Shown one piece after another: positions 7,464 through 19,216 of a stretch of DNA of 64,000 nucleotides. The first letter of the stretch is position 1. Each line of letters starts with the position of its first letter. The stretch covers positions 1-64,000 of the forward strand of contig NZ_JAFKCV010000014.1 of the NCBI RefSeq assembly GCF_017254865.1, in the 5' to 3' direction. This DNA comes from Bowmanella dokdonensis (GTDB lineage: Bacteria > Pseudomonadota > Gammaproteobacteria > Enterobacterales > Alteromonadaceae). The notes under the pieces are model-generated. The model saw nothing but the letters and a program-made list of their open reading frames with translations. It was not told where the DNA came from and did not search any database. A program made the position numbers and the translations under genes.

Positions 7464-9788
7464 TTATTGACCCAGGCCCCTAAGACCGCTGCGTAAGGTG
7501 TCGAGGAAGCGGTCTGCTTCAGGTTGCCCAAATACCATGGGCGGCTTGATCTTCAGAATATTGTTGAACGGTCCCTCGCTGGAAAGCAGTATGCGCTGGG
7601 TCTTAAAGTGTTCAATCAGGAGTTTGGTTTGGGCGGTGGCCGGGGTCTTTCTGTGACTATCGGTCACCAGCTCTACGCCGATAAACAGCCCCAGGCCACG
7701 CACATCGCCAATAAGTTCAAACTCATGCGCCATCTCTTTGAGCTTGCTCTGCAAATAATCACCGGTGCGCCTGGCATGGGCTTGTAACTGCTGTTCTTCA
7801 ATCACCTCCAGTACCGCCTGGCCAATGGCACAGGACACAGGGTTGCCACCAAAGGTATTGAAGTACTCCATCCCTGTAACAAAGGCGTCTGCCACCTTGC
7901 GGGTGGTGATAACGGCGGCCATGGGGTGTCCGTTGCCTATGGGTTTACCCAGCGTGACGATATCCGGCACCACGCCTTGAGTCTCAAAGCCCCACATGGC
8001 CTCGCCAACCCGTCCAAAACCTATCTGCACTTCGTCGGCAATACATACCCCTCCGGCAGCGCGTACCTGTTCATACACCGAAGTCAGGTAGCCTTGCGGC
8101 ATCACGATCTGTCCGGCGACCCCTTGTACCGACTCGCAGATATAAGCGCCGGGCTTTTTATCCTGCCAACTGAGATCTGCCAGTACCCGCTTGATATCAG
8201 CCGCATACTGACTACCTGTCTTTGGGCCATAACCGGCATAAGGGCCACGGTAGGGGTCAGGTAGCATTACTTTGTGTATGTGAGCAGCAGCGCCTTCCCC
8301 CCCCGGACCATCAAACTTATAGGGGCTTGCATCAACGCAGGCATTGGTATTGCCATGGTAAGCTCCGTCCACCACCAACAGCTCGCGACTTTTGCTGGCG
8401 CAGCGTGCAAGTCTGAAAGCCAGTTCGTTGGCTTCACTGCCGGAGTTCACCAAAAAACACACCGCCAGTTTGTCGGGGAAATAGCCCAGCAGCCTTTCGC
8501 CGTAGCTGACCAGATTGTCATGTAGATAACGGGTGTTGGTATTGAGCGTCGCCATCTGTTGCTGGGCCGCCGCCACCACTTTGGGATGACAATGGCCCAC
8601 GTGGCAGACGTTGTTGACCATATCCAGGTAGTCTCGCCCCTGCTCATCAAACAGGTACGCACCGAGGCCACGCACAATCTTCAGCGGCTCGTTGTAGCTC
8701 AGACTCAGGGTCGGACTGAAGTGGCTTTGCCGACTGGCCATAAGTGCCGCTTTACTTCGCCCGCTATGATTGACGCCCAGACACTCGCCAGTCAGGATTT
8801 GACCAATAACCGCCAGATCCAACAATTTAAACTGCGCCAGCGCCTGCCACACAGGGCTTGCCGAAATCAGCAAGTACTCATTGTCAGGGGTTTGGCGGAT
8901 AGCATGAGCAGAATTACATACGCTTACACAAAAGCGCAGACAAATCAGATAAGGCAGCGCTTTCAGTTCATCCTCATTAAGGGGGCGCTGGCTTTGATAG
9001 CCCTTTGTCACGGCACGGATCACAGCCACGGGATCGGGTTGGTCCAGCACTGCGTAGGCACAGGCAATCGCCAGCTCGTTCACCAACTGGCTGAAGCACA
9101 TATCGCCAAAATCAATCAGGCCGCTGATCCGCGTGGGGTTGGTCAGATCATCCACCAGCAGGTTGTAGTCATTGGCATCGTTGTGGATGGGTCCGGCCGG
9201 TAACTTCGACAAGAATGGCTTAACCTGGGTCTGGTATTGCAGTAAAAAGCCTTCAACCAGCTTGCGCCTGTCTCCTTCCAGGGCATCCAGTTTATCGCGA
9301 CACACTTCCAGACCAAAGGCCAGATCCCAGTCCAGGTAGCGATTGAGGCCCGGATGGCGAAAATCGCTCAGGCCTTTGTCCAAAAGCCCCATAAACGCCC
9401 CAAGATGCTGCCACAGCTCAGGAAACGCCTGTCCTTCGGGCAAATCCGCATAAAACTGACCGGGCAGGTAATTCAGCACCCGGATAGGAAACAACGCCCC
9501 AGCGCTGTCGGCAATCTCGCCTAAGGTGCGGCCCTGCGTGTCGCTTAGCACCTGGGGCACAGACAAACCACACCCGGCCAGATGATTCATAGCCTGGCTC
9601 TGCAAGTCCAGATACACGGGCGCATCGCCATCGCCGGCAACTTTCACTATGTATTGTTGGCCCCCAGCGGTTTTCATCAGCAGGTTGAGGTCACAGTAAC
9701 CTGGCAGCCGGGTCAGTTCGCCCTCAAGCTGGTAATGCTCCGCCACATACAGGGCGATATCTGCATCCAAAAGTCGCGCCGTCATCAT
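7464..9788 (-). CDS. Hydroxylysine kinase / 5-phosphohydroxylysine phospho-lyase fusion
   Basis: A bidomain protein. Residues about 20-310 form an aminoglycoside-phosphotransferase-like kinase with the catalytic loop HNDANDYN near 202-209 and the metal motif IDFGD. Residues about 350-770 form a class-III aminotransferase-fold PLP enzyme with [26 protein letters not shown] and the PLP lysine near 615 in [11 protein letters not shown]. The human counterparts of this kinase and lyase families include hydroxylysine kinase (HYKK) and 5-phosphohydroxylysine phospho-lyase (PHYKPL), which make 2-aminoadipate semialdehyde; the next gene oxidises that compound. An ethanolamine kinase/ethanolamine-phosphate lyase is the main alternative. 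The frame opens at a TTG at 9818, but that sits inside a hairpin; GGAAGGAAAG before the ATGs at 9788/9785 marks the real start. Confidence 0.75.
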   Translation of the reverse strand: MMTARLLDADIALYVAEHYQLEGELTRLPGYCDLNLLMKTAGGQQYIVKVAGDGDAPVYLDLQSQAMNHLAGCGLSVPQVLSDTQGRTLGEIADSAGALFPIRVLNYLPGQFYADLPEGQAFPELWQHLGAFMGLLDKGLSDFRHPGLNRYLDWDLAFGLEVCRDKLDALEGDRRKLVEGFLLQYQTQVKPFLSKLPAGPIHNDANDYNLLVDDLTNPTRISGLIDFGDMCFSQLVNELAIACAYAVLDQPDPVAVIRAVTKGYQSQRPLNEDELKALPYLICLRFCVSVCNSAHAIRQTPDNEYLLISASPVWQALAQFKLLDLAVIGQILTGECLGVNHSGRSKAALMASRQSHFSPTLSLSYNEPLKIVRGLGAYLFDEQGRDYLDMVNNVCHVGHCHPKVVAAAQQQMATLNTNTRYLHDNLVSYGERLLGYFPDKLAVCFLVNSGSEANELAFRLARCASKSRELLVVDGAYHGNTNACVDASPYKFDGPGGEGAAAHIHKVMLPDPYRGPYAGYGPKTGSQYAADIKRVLADLSWQDKKPGAYICESVQGVAGQIVMPQGYLTSVYEQVRAAGGVCIADEVQIGFGRVGEAMWGFETQGVVPDIVTLGKPIGNGHPMAAVITTRKVADAFVTGMEYFNTFGGNPVSCAIGQAVLEVIEEQQLQAHARRTGDYLQSKLKEMAHEFELIGDVRGLGLFIGVELVTDSHRKTPATAQTKLLIEHFKTQRILLSSEGPFNNILKIKPPMVFGQPEADRFLDTLRSGLRGLGQ

Positions 9789-9813
9789 CTTTCCTTCCAA
9801 AGCATCCGACAGA

Positions 9814-9834
9814 GGCAAGCCCTAAGGGCCTGCC
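9814..9834 (-). terminator. Hairpin just after the beta-galactosidase stop
   Basis: On the minus strand GGCAGGCCC, TTA and GGGCTTGCC pair over 9 bp with one G-U, directly after the stop at 9837. It lacks a T-run. It may separate or attenuate transcription between the beta-galactosidase gene and the hydroxylysine genes behind it. Confidence 0.45.
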
Positions 9835-9836
9835 GT

Positions 9837-13019
<3,183 letters not shown>

Positions 13020-13028
13020 TTAGTACTA

Positions 13029-13041
13029 TTTATAATACAAA
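13029..13041 (-). promoter_or_regulatory. Galactoside-locus operator candidate 1 (beta-galactosidase)
   Basis: TTTATAATACAAA matches 11 of 12 positions of the recurring palindrome TTTATANTATAAA and lies 25 bp upstream of the preferred start of the GH2 gene. Its position suggests a repressor blocking transcription. Confidence 0.55.
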
Positions 13042-13195
13042 AAATTAACTCACTGACAAGGGGCACTAAGTTAATTAACATGCAATTTGACTGGCTGCCC
13101 ACTTAGCCAACTAATCAACGAATCAGCCGAATCCCTGAGTATTCAAGTCTCCTGGCGACCCAACGAAGAGCGGCGGGATAAAATCCGGTTGTAAA

Positions 13196-13208
13196 TATAT
13201 ACTATAAA
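13196..13208 (+). promoter_or_regulatory. Galactoside-locus operator candidate 2 (symporter)
   Basis: TATATACTATAAA matches 11 of 12 positions of TTTATANTATAAA. It lies 45 bp before the symporter start, in the same divergent intergenic region as candidate 1. Confidence 0.6.
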
Positions 13209-13252
13209 TAATACATTAATTGCTAACAATAAATTAACCGGATAAGAAAAGC

Positions 13253-14815
13253 ATGTCGTCGTTGTCCTCGCTCGATATCTCCCTGTTCGCCGCCTATGTG
13301 GTGATGTTGGTTTTTGTGGCTTTTTGGGTATCAAGGGAAAAAGCAGGCCATCAGAAAAATACCAAGGACTACTTTCTGGCAGGCAACAGTCTGCCCTGGT
13401 GGGCCATTGGAGCATCGCTCATCGCCGCCAATATTTCCGCCGAACAGATCATCGGCATGTCAGGTTCGGGCTACGCCATCGGCATGGCTATTGCGTCCTA
13501 TGAATGGATGGCAGCCATTACCTTGATTATCGTGGGTAAGTATTTTCTGCCCGTCTTTTTAAAGCATCGCATTTACACCATGCCGCAGTTTCTGCAGCAG
13601 CGTTTTGGTCATGAGGTGCGCCTGACGCTGGCGATTTTCTGGTTGGGGGTATACGTATTTGTCAACCTCACTTCCATATTGTGGTTAGGGGCACTCGCTA
13701 TCAATACGATTACAGGCATTGATATGACAGCCGGCCTGGTGTTTTTGGCTTTGCTATCACTGACCTACTCCCTGTACGGAGGCCTTAAAGCTGTAGCCTA
13801 CACGGATATTATTCAGGTTGTAGTGCTGGTAGCGGGAGGCTTGCTGCTTACTTATATAACCTTGGGTATGTTGGGAGAGGGCAGCGTGATCAGTGGCTTT
13901 AGTACCCTGCTGGATGAGGCGCCACAGAAATTCAACATGATCTTAAGTGCCGACCATGAACATTACATGAGTCTGCCAGGTGTGTCCGTACTGATCGGGG
14001 GTATGTGGATCATGAACCTGTCCTATTGGGGCTTCAACCAGTACATCATTCAACGCACCCTTGCCGCGAAATCCCTTAAAGAAGCACAAAAAGGGATTGT
14101 GTTTGCTGCGTTTCTGAAACTTCTGATGCCTATTATCGTGGTGCTTCCGGGTATCGTCGCCTATGTGCTGCACCCGGGACTGGAACCAGCAGATAAAGCT
14201 TACCCTATGCTGCTAGGTATGATGCCTGAGGGCATCAAGGGGTTTGTATTTGCGGCGCTGGTGGCAGCGATTGTGTCCTCTCTTGGCTCCATGGCCAATA
14301 GTATCTCCACAATCTTTACCATGGATATATATACCCATTATCGTCAAGACAAATCTGAGCACCATTACCTTAGCGTAGGGCGGATCGTCAGCGTCACGGC
14401 CATGTTGTTGGCGGTTATCTGTGCCCAGCCGTTGCTGGGACAACTGGATCAAGCCTTCCAGTATATTCAGGAATTTACCGGGTTCTTTACTCCTGGCATT
14501 GTGGTTCTGTTCCTGCTGGGTATGTTCTGGAAACAAACCACCACCAAAGGTGCTTTATCCGCAGCGTTTGGTTCCTTTGCCTTGTCATTGCTGCTTAAAG
14601 TCATGATGCCGCAGTTGCCCTTCATTGACCGGGTAGGGGTGGTGTTTGTCAGTTGCTTACTGCTGGCCGTGCTGGTTTCCAAGCTGGATAAAAAAATTCA
14701 GGTCCGGGGACAAAACCTGCTTGATGGCGTGCAGTTCTCGACGTCTGCCTCTTACAATGTGGCCACGTTGGCAATCATAGCTATTCTCGCAGCCTTGTAT
14801 ATCACCTGGTGGTAA
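13253..14815 (+). CDS. Sodium/galactose-type symporter (SSS family, vSGLT-like)
   Basis: A 520-residue inner-membrane protein with about 14 hydrophobic helices. Family marks include the KNTKDYFLAGNSLPWWAIG segment after helix 1, ISAEQIIGMSGSGYA in the substrate/Na+ region, SLYGGLKAVAYTDIIQ, and NLSYWGFNQYIIQRTLAAKS, all typical of vSGLT-like Na+/glucose or Na+/galactose symporters. It presumably imports galactose released in the periplasm by the GH2 enzyme encoded divergently. The lactonase gene follows after a 4-bp gap, so the two form an operon behind the operator at 13196. The ribosome-binding site is weak (GATAAGAAAAGC). Galactose specificity rests on similarity and context. Confidence 0.88.
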   Translation: MSSLSSLDISLFAAYVVMLVFVAFWVSREKAGHQKNTKDYFLAGNSLPWWAIGASLIAANISAEQIIGMSGSGYAIGMAIASYEWMAAITLIIVGKYFLPVFLKHRIYTMPQFLQQRFGHEVRLTLAIFWLGVYVFVNLTSILWLGALAINTITGIDMTAGLVFLALLSLTYSLYGGLKAVAYTDIIQVVVLVAGGLLLTYITLGMLGEGSVISGFSTLLDEAPQKFNMILSADHEHYMSLPGVSVLIGGMWIMNLSYWGFNQYIIQRTLAAKSLKEAQKGIVFAAFLKLLMPIIVVLPGIVAYVLHPGLEPADKAYPMLLGMMPEGIKGFVFAALVAAIVSSLGSMANSISTIFTMDIYTHYRQDKSEHHYLSVGRIVSVTAMLLAVICAQPLLGQLDQAFQYIQEFTGFFTPGIVVLFLLGMFWKQTTTKGALSAAFGSFALSLLLKVMMPQLPFIDRVGVVFVSCLLLAVLVSKLDKKIQVRGQNLLDGVQFSTSASYNVATLAIIAILAALYITWW

Positions 14816-14819
14816 CAGG

Positions 14820-15725
14820 ATGGCTATCCCTAACGCCAAATTAATCGCCCGCCTGCCGGTACAAAACCGTCTTGGCGAAGGTGTACTTTACCACCGGGAA
14901 ACGGACTCTGTTTATTGGACTGATATCAAGGGTAAAAGGCTATATCGACATAGCCTGGCCGACAACGACACAGAGTACTTTACCCCGCCAAATGCTATCA
15001 GTGCTTTTGGGTTTACTGATGTGCCCGGTTGCCTGGTGGTGGCATTTGTACATGCGCTGGCATTGTACTGGCCACAATCCGGTGATGTGCATCTTCTGCA
15101 TGTGGGGGAGATGGAGCGTCCCGGCAACAGATTTAACGATGGTAAAGTGGGGCCTGACGGAAATTTCTGGATTGGTTCGATGGCAGAAAATACATTGACC
15201 AATCCCAGCGCCAGTTTGTATCGATTGGATCAACAAGGCCGGCTAACCAAGGCTTTTGGCGGTGTATACATATCCAACGGTCTATGCTGGAGTCCTGATG
15301 GTAAGCAAATGTACCACGCAGACTCGCCCCTGGGATTAATCCGGCAGTACCGATTTGCAGCCATGCCGGAACAGGGACAGTCCTTTGTTCAAACTGAGTC
15401 AGGGTCAAGCCCGGATGGTTCTTGTGTGGACAGCCAAGGAAGAGTCTGGAATGCCCAATGGGGCGGGAGCCGGGTGGTGTGCTATTCCTCCTCCGGCAAA
15501 GAGTTGGGCCAACTCCCCATGCCAGTGAGTCAACCAACATGTGTGGCGCTGGGAGGCAAAGAGGGTAATCTGCTTTTTGTAACCAGCGCGTGGGACGAAT
15601 TGAGCGAGGAGCAGCGTCTACAACAACCCTATGCCGGCGATCTGTTTATCTACAAGGTAGACGCGAAAGGGCTTGACGAACCGGTGTATTGCGCAGAAGG
15701 CCTTGTCAGGAAGGGATTACCATAG
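14820..15725 (+). CDS. SMP-30/gluconolactonase-family sugar lactonase
   Basis: A 301-residue six-bladed beta-propeller lactonase of the SMP-30/regucalcin family. Metal ligands are recognisable: Glu in RLGEGVLYH, Asn in RFNDGKVGPDGNFWIGSM, Asn in ISNGLCWSPDG and Asp in GSSPDGSCVDSQGRVWNAQWGG. Such enzymes hydrolyse aldonolactones. With a sugar dehydrogenase, dehydratase, DgoK and DgoA nearby, the likely substrate is D-galactonolactone, giving galactonate. The ATG follows the symporter stop by 4 bp (CAGG before ATG), so translation is probably coupled. No signal peptide is present, in line with a cytoplasmic step. Exact lactone specificity cannot be read from sequence. Confidence 0.82.
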   Translation: MAIPNAKLIARLPVQNRLGEGVLYHRETDSVYWTDIKGKRLYRHSLADNDTEYFTPPNAISAFGFTDVPGCLVVAFVHALALYWPQSGDVHLLHVGEMERPGNRFNDGKVGPDGNFWIGSMAENTLTNPSASLYRLDQQGRLTKAFGGVYISNGLCWSPDGKQMYHADSPLGLIRQYRFAAMPEQGQSFVQTESGSSPDGSCVDSQGRVWNAQWGGSRVVCYSSSGKELGQLPMPVSQPTCVALGGKEGNLLFVTSAWDELSEEQRLQQPYAGDLFIYKVDAKGLDEPVYCAEGLVRKGLP

Positions 15726-15780
15726 CATGAGAAAAACAAGCAGATAACTGGTATCCACTACCTGACTCTATTAACATACA

Positions 15781-15793
15781 AATAGTATATAAA
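15781..15793 (+). promoter_or_regulatory. Weak operator-like half-site before the regulator gene
   Basis: AATAGTATATAAA keeps the right half (TATAAA) of TTTATANTATAAA but matches only about 8 of 12 positions. It lies 15 bp before the regulator start and may serve autoregulation. It is the weakest member of the set. Confidence 0.3.
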
Positions 15794-15807
15794 TACGGTG
15801 CAAATGC

Positions 15808-16515
15808 ATGCTCCAAACAACAAACAACAATAATCTCACGCAGCAACTGGTGTATGAGCTAGGCAAAGCGATAGTACGCGAAGAATTTGCAGTGGGGGAA
15901 GGCTTACCCTCAGAAGCCGAGATCTGCACTCGCTACCAGATAAGCCGCACCGCTACACGTGAAGCAGTTAAAATGCTTGCCTCTAAGGGGCTACTAGTTT
16001 CCCGTCCCCGCAAAGGCATTACAGTGCAAAGCCGGGAATATTGGAACTTGTTCGATCCTGACGTACTGGATTGGATACTTTCAAGTACGCCCAGCCTGAA
16101 AACCCTCAGGGACTTCTTACAATTGCGACTGGCGATAGAGCCGGAAGCTGCGGCCCTGGCAGCCAAGAATGCCAACCCAGAGGATCTAAAGACGATTGGC
16201 GAGGCCTTGTCGCGCATGAAGGCTGCGGAAGACGGGATGGAAGACCCACTGAAAGCAGACATTGATTTCCATTCGGCCATTTTGCGCGCCAGTAAGAATC
16301 CCTTCTTTGTGCAGTTGCGCAGCTTTATTGAAACGGCGTTAAAAGTCAGTATCCGCTTTACCAATCAGTTTAAAGGGGTGGATACGGCCAGCTACCTGGA
16401 GCATCGCAAAATCTATGATGCCATTGCCGCAGGGGACCCTCAGTTGGCTCACCAAACCTCCTATACCATGGAATCAGAAGCACTGCAGTTAATCGAGGAA
16501 AGGATCAAGGCTTGA
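15808..16515 (+). CDS. FadR-type GntR transcription regulator of the galactoside locus
   Basis: A 235-residue regulator. Residues about 8-76 form a GntR winged helix (LPSEAEICTRYQISRTATREAVKMLASKGLLVSR), and about 85-225 an FCD all-helical ligand domain with a metal-type His pattern (LRLAIEPEAA, DIDFHSAIL, EHRKIYDAI). The best-known relative by context is DgoR, the galactonate-responsive repressor of E. coli dgo genes. The gene sits between the symporter/lactonase operon and the dehydrogenase/kinase/aldolase/dehydratase operon, so it is the natural reader of the TTTATANTATAAA sites in front of these units; this is inference. The natural effector would be galactonate or its dehydration product. 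Confidence 0.85.
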   Translation: MLQTTNNNNLTQQLVYELGKAIVREEFAVGEGLPSEAEICTRYQISRTATREAVKMLASKGLLVSRPRKGITVQSREYWNLFDPDVLDWILSSTPSLKTLRDFLQLRLAIEPEAAALAAKNANPEDLKTIGEALSRMKAAEDGMEDPLKADIDFHSAILRASKNPFFVQLRSFIETALKVSIRFTNQFKGVDTASYLEHRKIYDAIAAGDPQLAHQTSYTMESEALQLIEERIKA

Positions 16516-16700
16516 CCTAAGAATACTCGGGGATTCGCCGGGCCTGGCAAAATGCAAAGCGTTTACTGCAGTTGATGCAAAATCCAGCAGGCCACCGGCA
16601 ATCCTTTTATCTGCGAGCGGCCATCCTTAACTTGAGTTGATCAGGTCACAATCCACTATCCCACTGAAGGCTTTTACGCCAAACACCTTGTCGTGCTGAG

Positions 16701-16808
16701 TTACTGCTTTTGAGCAGTCGTGTTGGTGCTTAAGCCTTTACATTCCTTAGTATCTTCCTGTAAAGCCTGGCAGTCGGGGCAGTGAGCTTCGGTTGCTTGA
16801 GTTTTCAT
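16701..16808 (-). CDS. Possible 35-aa cysteine-containing small protein
   Basis: The open frame reads MKTQATEAHCPDCQALQ, then EDTKECKGLST and ends in a short polar tail. The ATG at 16808 is preceded by GAGAAG, a fair ribosome-binding site. The CPDC pair plus a later Cys suggests a tiny metal- or redox-binding peptide. It is divergent from the dehydrogenase operon and would share its promoter region. Length makes a chance ORF possible; the Cys pattern and ribosome-binding site are the only support. Confidence 0.35.
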   Translation of the reverse strand: MKTQATEAHCPDCQALQEDTKECKGLSTNTTAQKQ

Positions 16809-16846
16809 ATACTTCTCATTTAATAAGTTGATTTGCTCAATGTATA

Positions 16847-16859
16847 ATTATACTATAAA
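16847..16859 (+). promoter_or_regulatory. Galactoside-locus operator candidate 3 (catabolic operon)
   Basis: ATTATACTATAAA matches 11 of 12 positions of TTTATANTATAAA and lies 32 bp before the start of the dehydrogenase gene that opens the four-gene catabolic operon. Confidence 0.6.
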
Positions 16860-16891
16860 TAATATATCAGCAAAAAGGCAAGGAGACACAG

Positions 16892-17653
16892 ATGTTTGGA
16901 CAGTTTAAAGATCTGGTCGGTGCCAGGGTATTCGTAACTGGTGGTGGTTCCGGCATAGGTGCAGCTCTGGTCTGTGCCTTTGTTGAACAAGGTGCACGCG
17001 TTGCCTTTGTGGATATCCAGGCCGATGCCGCCGAGCAGCTGCTTGCTCATTTGCAGGATAAATTTGGCCGTAGCGCACACTTTCAGCCATGCAATATTCG
17101 AAACATTCAGGCCTTGCAAGGGTGTATGGGAAGTGCGATCAGGGAAATGGGTGGCCTGGATGTACTGATTAATAATGCTGCGAGCGACAATCGTCATGAT
17201 GTAAGCACCCTGACCCCAGATGAATGGGACGACAGCATGAATATCAATCTGCGGCCACATTTTTTTGCGTCCCAGACGGCTTTCCCACATATGTCGGCCC
17301 AAGGCAATGGCAGCATCATTAACATCGGCTCCAACTCAGCCTTGCTTGGCCTGACGGGTTATCCGGCGTATGTGGCGGCCAAGTCCGCCATTTTAGGTCT
17401 GACCAAAGCCCTTGCCCGTGAGCTAGGACCAGAGGGTATCCGCGTCAACACATTGGTGCCAGGCTGGGTGATGACTGCCAGACAAAAGCAACTGTGGGCA
17501 ACCCCGGAAGCCATTGCACAGTGTCTATCCCAACAAGCCATCAAAGACTGCATAAATGAGCAGGATATTGCCGAAGCAGCCCTATTCCTGGCCTCCAAGG
17601 CCTCACGAATGCTCACTGGCCAAGCTATGGTCATAGACGGTGGCAGGGTATGA
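16892..17653 (+). CDS. SDR-family sugar 1-dehydrogenase (probable galactose dehydrogenase)
   Basis: A 253-residue short-chain dehydrogenase with the NAD(P) motif TGGGSGIG, NNAA in place of NNAG, catalytic Ser in INIGSNSALLG, YVAAK (Tyr-x-x-x-Lys) and PGWV. As first gene of the operon with DgoK, DgoA and an IlvD/Edd dehydratase it most likely oxidises D-galactose to galactonolactone, the first De Ley-Doudoroff step. An alternative is another aldose such as D-fucose or L-arabinose, as related SDRs vary. It has a strong ribosome-binding site (AAGGAG) and its stop overlaps the DgoK start by ATGA. Family is certain; substrate is inferred from neighbours. Confidence 0.85.
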   Translation: MFGQFKDLVGARVFVTGGGSGIGAALVCAFVEQGARVAFVDIQADAAEQLLAHLQDKFGRSAHFQPCNIRNIQALQGCMGSAIREMGGLDVLINNAASDNRHDVSTLTPDEWDDSMNINLRPHFFASQTAFPHMSAQGNGSIINIGSNSALLGLTGYPAYVAAKSAILGLTKALARELGPEGIRVNTLVPGWVMTARQKQLWATPEAIAQCLSQQAIKDCINEQDIAEAALFLASKASRMLTGQAMVIDGGRV

Positions 17654-18558
17654 CGTTATTGGCCATCGACTGGGGCTCCAGCAGCTTCCGCGCCTGGCAT
17701 TTGGATAACAACGGCCAGGTATTGGCCCAGGTGACCACTGACCGGGGCGTCCTGACCATGCAGGGCCAGGACTTTGCTGAGTATGTTCAACAGATTTGTG
17801 GCTCCTGGCGGCCCCTTGCAGACAAAGTATTAATGGCGGGCATGGTTGGCAGCCGTAACGGTTGGCAGGAAGTGCCATATTTGCCATGCCCGGCCGCTGT
17901 AGAGGATCTGAGCAAGGCCCTGGTCAATCTGAATAGTCATCTGCATCAGAACCTGCAACTGGTGCCAGGCCTGCAATGCACAGGACGCGACGGCATGAAG
18001 GATGTTATGCGCGGTGAGGAAACACAGATCATTGGCGCCCTACATTTAACCGACACTCCCGATGCCCTGCTTTGTCTTCCTGGCACCCACAGCAAATGGG
18101 CCAAGGCCGAAAATGGTGCGATCACAGAGTTTTCAACTTTCTTTACAGGTGAGTTATTCGCCCAGTTGACACGCCACAGTTCGCTGGCAGGGGTGTGTAA
18201 TCCCCATGTCCACCATGAGGCAGCGTTTATGCTTGGCCTGGAACAGGCAGGGGACGTACGCGGGCTGTTGCACCTGTTGTTCAGACCCAGGGCTGCCGTT
18301 GTTACCGGGCAGTTGGAAGCCGAGCAGGCCGGCAGTTTCCTATCCGGGCTGGTCATAGGCAGTGAAATTCTGGGTGTCAGCCAGGGGCTGGATGAACCGG
18401 GCCTGCTGACCAATGGCAGGCCTCTATTGGTGGTTGGCAGTGAGGTACTTAACCGTCGCTATCAGAAGGCTCTGGAGTTTTACCAGTTACCTTGCCGAAC
18501 CGTTTCCGGCGACATGGCGGTGCTAACCGGCCTGCACCGCCTGGCCACAAGTCAGTAA
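17650..18558 (+). CDS. dgoK: 2-dehydro-3-deoxygalactonokinase
   Basis: A 302-residue DgoK-family kinase (ASKHA-type fold). It begins with the phosphate-binding strand LLAIDWGSSSFRAW, carries the family segments MAGMVGSRNGWQEVPY and MRGEETQIIGA, and the CLPGTHSKWAKAENG block. It phosphorylates 2-keto-3-deoxygalactonate with ATP to the 6-phosphate. The start overlaps the dehydrogenase stop by 4 bp and the aldolase gene begins 22 bp after its stop. DgoK is rather specific for the galactonate branch, so it is the main reason to read the whole cluster as D-galactose catabolism. Confidence 0.92.
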   Translation: MTLLAIDWGSSSFRAWHLDNNGQVLAQVTTDRGVLTMQGQDFAEYVQQICGSWRPLADKVLMAGMVGSRNGWQEVPYLPCPAAVEDLSKALVNLNSHLHQNLQLVPGLQCTGRDGMKDVMRGEETQIIGALHLTDTPDALLCLPGTHSKWAKAENGAITEFSTFFTGELFAQLTRHSSLAGVCNPHVHHEAAFMLGLEQAGDVRGLLHLLFRPRAAVVTGQLEAEQAGSFLSGLVIGSEILGVSQGLDEPGLLTNGRPLLVVGSEVLNRRYQKALEFYQLPCRTVSGDMAVLTGLHRLATSQ

Positions 18559-18580
18559 TCCTATGTTTCAGAGGTAGCAC

Positions 18581-19216
18581 ATGTCTGGGTCTTCTTATCT
18601 GCCACTGGTTGCCATCCTAAGAGGGGTTCAACCACACGAATGCTTAAGCCTGGGTCATATTCTGGTAGATGCCGGTTATCAGATGATCGAAGTCCCGATG
18701 AACTCACCTCGGCCACTGGAATCCATCGGCCTGCTTGCGCAGGAGTTCGGCCAGGATGTGTTAATAGGAGCGGGCACGGTTACCAGCGTCGAACAAGTAC
18801 AGGCTATCCGGGCGGTAGGCGGCAGATTGATGGTCGCCCCCAATACCGATGCCAAAGTGATTCGTGCCAGCAAGCAAGCAGGTATGTATACCATGCCGGG
18901 GTGCATTACTCCCACCGAAGCCCTGCTCGCCCTGGAAACCGGTGCTGATGCGCTGAAGTTCTTCCCGGCCGGGTTAACCCCGCCAGCGGTCATCACGGCA
19001 ATCCGAACTATACTGCCCGCCGGCACCTTAGTCTGTGCGGTAGGCGGTATAGATGGCAGCAATATGGCCGCCTACATGATGGCGGGCTGTGGTGGTTTTG
19101 GCCTGGGTGGTTCTCTCTTTCAACCGGGAATCAGCGCCGAAGCCTTTAAACGCAATGCGGAGACATTGATGAACTGCTTTATTTCCCTTAGTCAGTCTCA
19201 GGAGAGCCAGCCATGA
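18581..19216 (+). CDS. dgoA: 2-dehydro-3-deoxy-6-phosphogalactonate aldolase
   Basis: A 211-residue KDPG/KDPGal aldolase (class I). It shows LVAILRGVQP at the N-terminus, Glu in MIEVPMNSP, GAGTVTS, VAPNTD, PGCITPTEA, the Schiff-base Lys in DALKFFPAG and the phosphate-binding GGIDGSNM. The sequence IEVPMNSP is the DgoA form, distinct from the Eda type VEVVLRT found at 43413-44030 in this same window. It cleaves KDPGal to pyruvate and glyceraldehyde-3-phosphate. The stop overlaps the dehydratase start by 4 bp. Confidence 0.93.
   Translation: MSGSSYLPLVAILRGVQPHECLSLGHILVDAGYQMIEVPMNSPRPLESIGLLAQEFGQDVLIGAGTVTSVEQVQAIRAVGGRLMVAPNTDAKVIRASKQAGMYTMPGCITPTEALLALETGADALKFFPAGLTPPAVITAIRTILPAGTLVCAVGGIDGSNMAAYMMAGCGGFGLGGSLFQPGISAEAFKRNAETLMNCFISLSQSQESQP

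Larger units (their letters stand above)
16516..16891. other. Intergenic region with a possible small ORF and an operator
   Basis: This stretch holds a possible 35-aa minus-strand ORF (16701-16808) and the operator candidate at 16847-16859. Nothing else is recognised between the regulator stop and 16700. Confidence 0.5.

Noticed and set aside
8559-9203. A 214-codon plus-strand frame
   Set aside because: It is the antisense of the kinase/phospho-lyase fusion, which carries recognisable catalytic motifs.
9789-9818. TTG start at 9818 for the fusion protein
   Set aside because: It lies inside the hairpin behind the beta-galactosidase gene; the ATGs at 9788/9785 have a clear GGAAGG ribosome-binding site.
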